A stretch of DNA of 64,000 bases from Holophagae bacterium. GTDB taxonomy: Bacteria; Acidobacteriota; Holophagae; Acanthopleuribacterales; Acanthopleuribacteraceae. Shown here piece after piece: positions 46,615-52,722 of the stretch (positions within the stretch are counted from its first letter, which is position 1; every line of letters starts with the position of its first letter). The position numbers and the translations under genes were made by a program. Below the pieces are notes generated by a model. It saw nothing but the letters and a program-made list of their open reading frames with translations. It searched no databases and had not been told where the DNA came from. The stretch covers positions 32,469 to 96,468 of the forward strand of contig JAJCXM010000021.1 in assembly GCA_029263455.1 (NCBI GenBank). Reading direction: 5' to 3'.

Positions 46615-49160
46615 TGACACCATCCGCCGTGATCCAGATTTCATGTCCAAAATGCGGCCTTACCAATTCGGAATTCAATCCGCGATGTTCACGGTGTCGA
46701 CATGCATTGCAATCATCCGTAGAGCTTGAAGCCACGCAGGCATCAGAAAAATGGGCACCATTTACCGATTTAACGCCAATCGGATGTGGAAGTATGGGTC
46801 GGGTTTATCGTGCCTGGGACCCAGAACTCAATCGCTATGTGGCTCTCAAGATCTTGCATTCCGGCCAGGAGAATCAGGACATCGTAGAGGAAGCTCGGTC
46901 GGCTGGCGGCTTGCAGCACCCAAACATTGTATCGGTGTATGGCTTATTTGCGCGTGACGGTCAGCATTACTTTGCCATGGAATGGGTGCAAGGCCATACC
47001 CTGCAGGAGCGACTAAAGGCCGGAGACGTTACTTTAAGTTTGACGATCAAACTAGCTGATCAGGTAGCCAAAGCGTTGGCGTGTGCCCATGAGCATGGAG
47101 TGATTCACCGCGACCTAAAACCAGCTAACATTATGGTTACAGATGATGGTGTGGCTAAAGTTCTCGATTTCGGCTTGGCTCGGAGAGTTACCTCAGACAC
47201 CTCTAATCTCGCTACCATGGGTATTGACGGCACGCCTGCCTATATGGCTCCGGAACAATTGCATGGAGATCAACCTAGCATTCAAGCGGATGTGTATGCG
47301 TTCGGTAAGATTCTAAGTGAGATGCTTGAAGTTGCTGGGACCGACGCCAAACAAGTCCCAAAAGGCTTATTCGATTTGGTTTCCAGGTGTTTGCAAACTG
47401 ACCCTGAAGATCGATATACCTCGATGTCCGAGGTATGCCAAATCTTGCGAAAGTTTAAGGGAAGCAGGTTTATTGAAACCAATAAAAATTTTCTTGTTGT
47501 GAGCTTATTGGCTGCTTGTGTGGTGGCAGTCGTCATATGGATCGCCATGAACCAGCCGGTTGATTCGATTCCGATCAGGGTGGAACGCATTGCGGTTCTA
47601 CCGTTTCAAAGCTTGGACGCGGACCCATCTAACCGAGTGTACGGTGATGGGTTTTCAAGTTTGCTAAGTCGTCAGTTGGGTTTATTAGCCAGGAACTCCG
47701 AGCACAGATGGGTACTGCCGGCTCGCGAATTGGCTAGATTGCCGTCAATTGAGGGCCCGGATCTATTTCGCGAGCTTGGCGTGACTTATGTGTTTTCAGG
47801 AAGTATTCGCAGTTTAGGCCGTCAGCGAACGCTACAGCTAGACTTAGTAGAGGCATCGTCATTGGCCTTAGTTAGCTCCCAGACTTTGCTTCTAGATGAG
47901 CGTGTTTTTGAAAGCCAACAACGCGTTTTAGAAGTCGCCCTGGAATTGTTCGGCTGGCATGTTGATGAGGGTCACTTGCAATCCGTGCTCCGGGGCGATG
48001 CCGAGATTCCTCAAGCCTTTCAAGATTATGTTTTGGGCTTGGGCTATTTGTATCGCAGCTATCAGGATGGCAACTTGGCACGAGCCGTTGATTCATTTCA
48101 GAAAGCCGTCGACGCAGATCCGCTTGCGGTGAGTGCTCGAATTGGCTGGAGTGAGGCCAGGCTACAACAGTGGCATATAGAGAATCGACCGCAGTTTCTG
48201 GAAGACGCGTTGGCTGCGGCGTTGGCTGCAGAAGGGATCAGAAACGATTTGGCAAGCGTGCATGTGTGTCTCGGTAAAGTGAGGTTGGCTCAAGGACAAT
48301 TGGAAAGGGCGATGGAACATCTGAGTAGAGCTCTTGAGTTGGATCCGGGTTCAAGTATCGCGCTATACCAAATGGCGCATGGCGCGGCGGAGAGTGGACA
48401 AATGGAGCGTGCGGTTGATTTGTATCATCAAGCGGCTACGGCTTCGCCAGGCGATTGGTTTGGTCAAACCGACCGCGCCAATTTCCTATTTGGACAAGGC
48501 CAAATCGATGAGGCAGCGCTTGTTTTTCAGCACTTAATTGACCTGGCTCCCGAAAATGCCTTTGGCTATTCCAATTTGGGCGCGATTGAATACTATCGAG
48601 AGCAGTTAGATTTGGCGCAAAACCTATTCGAAAAAGCGATTGAATTGAGGCCTGAGGAATGTACCACTCAGTCGAATTTCGCAACCTTGCTTTACTATCA
48701 AGGTGAATACCAGCGTGCGTGTTCCACCTACGAGCAGGCGGTTTCCTATTGCCCCGACCGCTATCTGTTGTGGTCAAACTTTGGCGATGCATTACTCCAA
48801 GTGGGCAATGCTTCTGCGGCAAAAGAGGCTTTCGAGAGGGCTAGTGCCTTAATCGAAAGGCGTTTCAGTGTCTCTGAAGGAAGCCGTGAAGAGTGGTGCG
48901 ATTTGGCATTGCTGTATGCGAAGCTAATGCAACCCCAGCGCGCCCTCGAAGTGTTGTCGAAATTTGAGCCGCGCGCCGACGATCCTTTGCCGCAACGAAT
49001 TGTGCGGGCGCAAGTCTATGAGCGTATTGGCCGCCGCAGCGCAGCCATTGATCATCTCGTCCCGGCTCTGGAACGCGGCTACACGTTGACAGAAGTGACC
49101 CGTGATCCCGAGTTTAGCGACTTGGTCAATGATCCTTCGTTTTTAGCGCGGCTCAAGTAA
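46614..49160 (+). CDS. Zinc-ribbon Ser/Thr protein kinase with TPR sensor tail
   Basis: N-terminal zinc ribbon with Cys11, Cys14, Cys25, Cys28 (SCPKCGLTN...RCSRC). Kinase domain: GCGSMGRVYRAWD, VALKIL (Lys), HRDLKPANIM, DFG in VLDFGLARR, APEQL. A TM follows (FLVVSLLAACVVAVVIWI), then a RIAVLPFQSLDADPSNRVYG segment and TPRs to the end. Its ATG shares the A of the sigma-54 activator stop (TGATG), so the two are translationally coupled; the kinase probably signals to the activator's GAF domain or to the gene products of the cluster. The TolB-like plus TPR tail matches the CadC-like protein at 23261. Confidence 0.9.
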   Translation: MTPSAVIQISCPKCGLTNSEFNPRCSRCRHALQSSVELEATQASEKWAPFTDLTPIGCGSMGRVYRAWDPELNRYVALKILHSGQENQDIVEEARSAGGLQHPNIVSVYGLFARDGQHYFAMEWVQGHTLQERLKAGDVTLSLTIKLADQVAKALACAHEHGVIHRDLKPANIMVTDDGVAKVLDFGLARRVTSDTSNLATMGIDGTPAYMAPEQLHGDQPSIQADVYAFGKILSEMLEVAGTDAKQVPKGLFDLVSRCLQTDPEDRYTSMSEVCQILRKFKGSRFIETNKNFLVVSLLAACVVAVVIWIAMNQPVDSIPIRVERIAVLPFQSLDADPSNRVYGDGFSSLLSRQLGLLARNSEHRWVLPARELARLPSIEGPDLFRELGVTYVFSGSIRSLGRQRTLQLDLVEASSLALVSSQTLLLDERVFESQQRVLEVALELFGWHVDEGHLQSVLRGDAEIPQAFQDYVLGLGYLYRSYQDGNLARAVDSFQKAVDADPLAVSARIGWSEARLQQWHIENRPQFLEDALAAALAAEGIRNDLASVHVCLGKVRLAQGQLERAMEHLSRALELDPGSSIALYQMAHGAAESGQMERAVDLYHQAATASPGDWFGQTDRANFLFGQGQIDEAALVFQHLIDLAPENAFGYSNLGAIEYYREQLDLAQNLFEKAIELRPEECTTQSNFATLLYYQGEYQRACSTYEQAVSYCPDRYLLWSNFGDALLQVGNASAAKEAFERASALIERRFSVSEGSREEWCDLALLYAKLMQPQRALEVLSKFEPRADDPLPQRIVRAQVYERIGRRSAAIDHLVPALERGYTLTEVTRDPEFSDLVNDPSFLARLK

Positions 49161-49190
49161 TTCTAAGAATTTAGGTGAGGTTTTGAAACT

Positions 49191-49760
49191 ATGAAAGAAC
49201 ACGTTATGCCATCAATGACCATGACTTTGACATCAGATATTCCCACTTCATTTAAAACGATCGGGAGCTTGGGGGCACTCGAGTTTCAGGTAGTATCGCA
49301 GATCAATGGCAAGGCATCACCGAGCTTGTTTAACATTGACTTTGACACAGACTTTGACTTGATTTTAGATGCGCGCGTATTTGAGTCCTTTACGAATTTG
49401 CCAGTAACTCTTATGAGCTTATACATCTCCTTTTTTAAACCCGACGGCTCCAATCGCATGGCTGAAATCGATCCAGTTGAGTTTCGTAAACAAGACGCTC
49501 CGAACCCTGATGCCCGTTTCGGTCTGGTCACTCGTCCCTTCGCGTTGAGTCCAGCGGTTATCCCACCGAACGCCAATATGCACATCACCCAAGAAAATAT
49601 GCTTGTGGTCAGCTTGAAAACGATTGCGCGCAAACTGAACCCGCCACAAATGATTTTCGACTATGGCATTGGTGGTTTGGTCAATGTTCCTTTGTCTGAT
49701 TCACAGGGCATTCCGGTTAGTTTTGCTGTGGACCCGCGCATGATTATTGGGACTGGTTGA
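49191..49760 (+). CDS. Uncharacterised 189-aa protein
   Basis: Not recognised. Soluble, no signal peptide, beta-rich (FKTIGSLGALEFQVVSQING; FDLILDARVFESFTNLPVTL; LYISFFKPDGSNRMAEIDPV). AGGTGAGG precedes the ATG by about 11 nt; an ATG at 49206 is possible. It starts 30 bp after the kinase, so it may be read through from the activator-kinase operon. The following gap carries the sigma-54 promoter. Ends with a PPQMIFDYGIGGL strand like a beta-sandwich. Confidence 0.6.
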   Translation: MKEHVMPSMTMTLTSDIPTSFKTIGSLGALEFQVVSQINGKASPSLFNIDFDTDFDLILDARVFESFTNLPVTLMSLYISFFKPDGSNRMAEIDPVEFRKQDAPNPDARFGLVTRPFALSPAVIPPNANMHITQENMLVVSLKTIARKLNPPQMIFDYGIGGLVNVPLSDSQGIPVSFAVDPRMIIGTG

Positions 49761-49925
49761 GTCGTCGCTGATTGAGTTTGTTTGTAGACAAGCTAGCGAC
49801 AGAGCTAAGTGGTGTATAAACAGTACTTTACATTTCTTACCTGACCTGGTGCGAATAAGAGATTCAACTCAGCCAGCGACAGGCGTGTGGTTATTAGGGT
49901 TCAATATTCTGTAAAGGGATAAATC

Positions 49926-49954
49926 CTAAATATCTTGTTTTAAACTATTTAGGT
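49926..49954. promoter_or_regulatory. Inverted repeat, candidate upstream activator site
   Basis: CCTAAATA, 13 nt, TATTTAGG (arms 49926-49933 and 49947-49954), centred about 50 bp upstream of the -24 box at 49990. Sigma-54 activators usually bind inverted repeats 70-150 bp before the start; this is at the near edge of that range. The assignment to the 45085 activator is inferred. Confidence 0.5.
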
Positions 49955-49989
49955 TCGTCATTTAACAAGTATTTTTTGTGACTGAGAGA

Positions 49990-50005
49990 TGGCACCTAGG
50001 TTGCT
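49990..50005 (+). promoter_or_regulatory. Sigma-54 promoter (-24/-12)
   Basis: TGGCAC, CTAGG, TTGCT matches the sigma-54 consensus (TGGCAC-N5-TTGC) at all core positions. Transcription should start near 50016, 70 nt before the ATG at 50086. The activator gene lies 5 kb upstream on the same strand. Confidence 0.82.
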
Positions 50006-50085
50006 CTTCAAGAGGCATGAGGCAGAGGAGGCAGTGACCACCAGTTATTGCCAACATGCCACAACACCAACTCATGGAACTTTAA

Positions 50086-50679
50086 ATGGAGACATGGCTC
50101 CAATTCGTCAATCAAGCGGAAACCTTGAATCTACCGGAGGTCGTTTTGTATCAAATCAATCTCGCATCCAGCCAATCGCAACCTGTTGCATGGAAAGTGA
50201 TTCGGCGCTGCCCTTTTGATTGGACGCATCCTATTCGGATCCCATCCGACTACGAACTCAAGGTCCAAGACGAGTACGGTCATGTCAAAGAACCCATTTT
50301 GGCCAAAGCAGGCCAGAATTGGACTCTAACTGAGCATAGCGTGGTTTTGAACAACGAAAAGGGCATAGACCTATGCCTTTTGAATGGTACACAGAATCGC
50401 GTATCGAAGGTCATGATCACCAGATCGGGGCGACCCTTAGCCTGCGAATCAGGTTTACCTCCCAAGGGTGAAGCCCGCTTTCGATTTGATCGTTGTTTCT
50501 GGATCAAAGCCGGAGTCGGATTCAAAGAAGGCGAGCCTTTGGAGATTAACCCCCGATGGCCACCCCAACCGTTGCTGCTGACGGGTGTCAGATCCGCTGA
50601 CGTGGTGATGACGGGCGGCGGCTATGGACCTCATGCTCGGCCATTTTCTTTTCATTTGAGTCGTGTTGTGCGCGCATAA
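50086..50679 (+). CDS. Paralogous unknown protein A of the sigma-54 cluster
   Basis: 197 aa, no signal peptide or membrane helix. First gene after the sigma-54 promoter. It is a paralog of the next protein: shared QxxAVAWKVIxR, HPxxxPxxxxVxDxxG, and the C-terminal SADVVMTGGGYGP...F.FHLSRVVRA against SADIIMTGGGPGP...FEFNLANVVMA. Predicted beta-sandwich. An initiation ATG inside a weak ribosome context (AAATGG) makes the start slightly uncertain. Function unknown; the duplicate suggests a heteromeric or repeated structural subunit. Confidence 0.72.
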   Translation: METWLQFVNQAETLNLPEVVLYQINLASSQSQPVAWKVIRRCPFDWTHPIRIPSDYELKVQDEYGHVKEPILAKAGQNWTLTEHSVVLNNEKGIDLCLLNGTQNRVSKVMITRSGRPLACESGLPPKGEARFRFDRCFWIKAGVGFKEGEPLEINPRWPPQPLLLTGVRSADVVMTGGGYGPHARPFSFHLSRVVRA

Positions 50680-50717
50680 ACCTTTGCCGACATCCAAAAA
50701 ACAGGAGAATTTTTCTT

Positions 50718-51338
50718 ATGCAAAACATCAAGCTGAATGTCGTCAATTTGTCGAACGATCAAAACAACTCCCGTGTCGTCATTTTCCAAAAGAACGTGGC
50801 CGCCACATTCGAAGAATTAGCAGTGGCTTGGAAGGTCATCCAGAGGCTTGGAAGCGGTGACCACCACCCGTTTTTGTTTCCTCTGACGATGACGGTAGGC
50901 GCTTCCGACAGTTGGGGTAACTACACGCCGCAGTTGACTGCTTATCCCGGTCAAGCCTTCCAGATGACACTGCAACCATCTGGCGATGTATTGTCGTTTC
51001 AAGGACCATCCTCGGGCCCGACTCAAGTGGACCTCAACAACAATCTGATCCAGGGAGCGATCAATGCCAACATCTACAAGAATGGCAGCTTGCTCTCTAC
51101 CAAAACATCCGTTGCGCCCGGCCAGAAAGCAACCTTCGAATTCAAACCTACGATTTTCATTGGCGTTGCCTCACAAGTCGTGGAAGGCCAAGTGATGAAT
51201 TCGGCTATTCTCTCTCAAATAAACACAGAAATATCACTGCTAGGAATCGCGTCGGCAGACATCATCATGACCGGCGGCGGGCCTGGTCCCAACTCGACGT
51301 CCTTTGAATTCAATTTGGCCAACGTGGTGATGGCCTAA
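50718..51338 (+). CDS. Paralogous unknown protein B of the sigma-54 cluster
   Basis: 206 aa, 38 bp after its paralog A, with GGAG upstream of ATG 50718. Features: RVVIFQKNVAATFEELAVAW, DSWGNYTPQLTAYPGQ and the conserved C-terminus SADIIMTGGGPGPNSTSFEF. The sheet-forming residues and Gly-rich turns suggest a secreted-like beta fold without a signal peptide. It has a lower Cys content than A and no Cys. A hairpin lies just after it, so it may be expressed more than the downstream genes. Confidence 0.75.
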   Translation: MQNIKLNVVNLSNDQNNSRVVIFQKNVAATFEELAVAWKVIQRLGSGDHHPFLFPLTMTVGASDSWGNYTPQLTAYPGQAFQMTLQPSGDVLSFQGPSSGPTQVDLNNNLIQGAINANIYKNGSLLSTKTSVAPGQKATFEFKPTIFIGVASQVVEGQVMNSAILSQINTEISLLGIASADIIMTGGGPGPNSTSFEFNLANVVMA

Positions 51339-51364
51339 ACCGCCTGCCTGAGCTTGCGGTTTTG
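51337..51364 (+). terminator. Weak terminator or attenuator
   Basis: AAACCGC (51337-51343) and GCGGTTT (51356-51362) form a 7-bp stem with a 12-nt loop; the T run is short (TTT then GC). It starts at the stop codon of the paralog B gene. Partial termination would favour paralogs A and B. Confidence 0.5.
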
Positions 51365-51405
51365 CACATCATTTGACCTTCCTTAGTTGAGTGGTTGGCT
51401 GGGGG

Positions 51406-51421
51406 GCGGAGCTTGCTCCGC
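51406..51421 (+). other. Palindrome between genes of the cluster
   Basis: GCGGAGC and GCTCCGC separated by TT. In RNA the loop must open to 4 nt. Lies between paralog B and the 121-aa gene; may tune mRNA stability. No protein is encoded in this 140-bp gap. Confidence 0.4.
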
Positions 51422-51480
51422 TCTCTCGTGCCGCTCGACTGAATGTCCACGACTCAAGATAACTGAAAAGGAGCTGTCTC

Positions 51481-51846
51481 ATGTACCCCATACAAGAAAA
51501 GAAATGGACAACGGACGACAAGGCTTTCACGTTGATTTATCAAATAGCTGGCCCTGACCCATCAGATGTGTCGGTAACCATCACCTCGGCATCTGATCGT
51601 AGCCCGTCAGGCCAAGTGAAATCTCCGCCCATAACGCCGCAAACTTACCCTTTCGATAAAGACGGAGACATGGCTTTCTCGGTGCAATCTCCGAATAACG
51701 ATCCCTTCAAAGGCACGATGAAGATCACCAGTTTCCGGACTGCAGGCTCCAACGATAACGCCGGTGTATTTTGTGACTTTTTCTGGGGTGAACAATTCGG
51801 CCATCACTTCGAAGGCGTCAACGTAACGCTCAGTTTGGGCGGTTAG
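51481..51846 (+). CDS. 121-aa protein sharing a fold with the N-terminus of the 916-aa protein
   Basis: AAGGAG upstream of the ATG. Small beta-rich, no signal peptide. It aligns with residues about 5-110 of the 916-aa protein: EKKWTTDDKAFTLIYQI against RQSWQTADKMLSFEFTI, and NAGVFCDFFWGEQFGHHFEG against QAAVFGDFHYGSHDFRHFEG. So the cluster contains a free copy and a fused copy of the same module, probably a carbohydrate- or protein-binding jelly roll. Function unknown. Confidence 0.75.
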   Translation: MYPIQEKKWTTDDKAFTLIYQIAGPDPSDVSVTITSASDRSPSGQVKSPPITPQTYPFDKDGDMAFSVQSPNNDPFKGTMKITSFRTAGSNDNAGVFCDFFWGEQFGHHFEGVNVTLSLGG

Positions 51847-51854
51847 GAGTCAAA

Positions 51855-52712
51855 ATGGTCGATTTAAGAGTAATGACCTGGAATTCGGGTGGTGAAGCTG
51901 ACGGTCGAGGGGCCACCCTTGTCAATAGTGTTCAACAAACAAACCTCCATTTTGGGGGTGTACCGGTGCAATTGGTAACCATCCAAGAGGCCAATGTAGG
52001 TGGTGGTTCCATTCAGGCCGCTTTAGGCAATGGGCCGCCTTTCAACACCTTTGTACAGCCGCAGGGCTTTTGCCGTGAACACCTACTTCCCCCTGCGCAA
52101 CCCTATCGGGTGGGCCTTTCGAAAGCTTATCGGGTGAGTTGGCTCGTAAATGATCCCCTCATGGGCAATAACCTAGGCCCCGGAGCTGCTGGTCCGGGCT
52201 TGGTGAACTTAGACCCGATGGTGGATGCAGGTGTCAATGCCTACATTATCAATCTAAATTTGGTCGGTCATCCCAATGCCGCAGTGCGCCAAGCCGCTGG
52301 AAACATGCGTTGGCCTGTTTACCAAATGCTGACTTATCAAGGTCGGGTGGTCCATTTTTTCACCTGGCACGCTCCGCTACGCAACAACTGGCTAGGCGCA
52401 GATATCTTGCCAGTCGCCCTTCAAGGGCCTGCGTTACCGATTGCGTTCGAATTCTTGCAAAACTCAACCTTCTACACCCAGATCATCGCCAATTTGAATC
52501 TCAATGATGCGGTTGTGATTGCGGGTGACTTGAACCTTTCATTCAATGACATCCAAAATCCGTTGTTCTTTCCGAACTACACGGGGGTTACCGAAAATTT
52601 GACCCATATTCTGTCTTTTTCGCCCAACGGCAATACGGCTGTGAACCAGAACTTGGCCCATGTGACCCCGTTCCCGCCGCATACCATTTTGACGGCTCGT
52701 ATTCAGTGGTAA
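51855..52712 (+). CDS. DNase I / CdtB-like endonuclease-exonuclease-phosphatase protein
   Basis: Eight bp after the 121-aa gene. EEP-fold motifs in order: VMTWNSGGEADGRGA (Asn), VTIQEANVGGG (metal Glu), HFFTWHAPLRNN (catalytic His), VVIAGDLNLSFND (Asp and Asn of GDxN). The C-terminal SDH motif is not clear (PPHTILTARIQW). The start VMTWN...G and the internal layout resemble the CdtB subunit of cytolethal distending toxin, a DNase, more than a housekeeping ExoIII. No signal peptide seen. Whether it cleaves DNA or phospholipid phosphate (CdtB does both) is open. Confidence 0.72.
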   Translation: MVDLRVMTWNSGGEADGRGATLVNSVQQTNLHFGGVPVQLVTIQEANVGGGSIQAALGNGPPFNTFVQPQGFCREHLLPPAQPYRVGLSKAYRVSWLVNDPLMGNNLGPGAAGPGLVNLDPMVDAGVNAYIINLNLVGHPNAAVRQAAGNMRWPVYQMLTYQGRVVHFFTWHAPLRNNWLGADILPVALQGPALPIAFEFLQNSTFYTQIIANLNLNDAVVIAGDLNLSFNDIQNPLFFPNYTGVTENLTHILSFSPNGNTAVNQNLAHVTPFPPHTILTARIQW

Positions 52713-52722
52713 AGGAGCTGCA

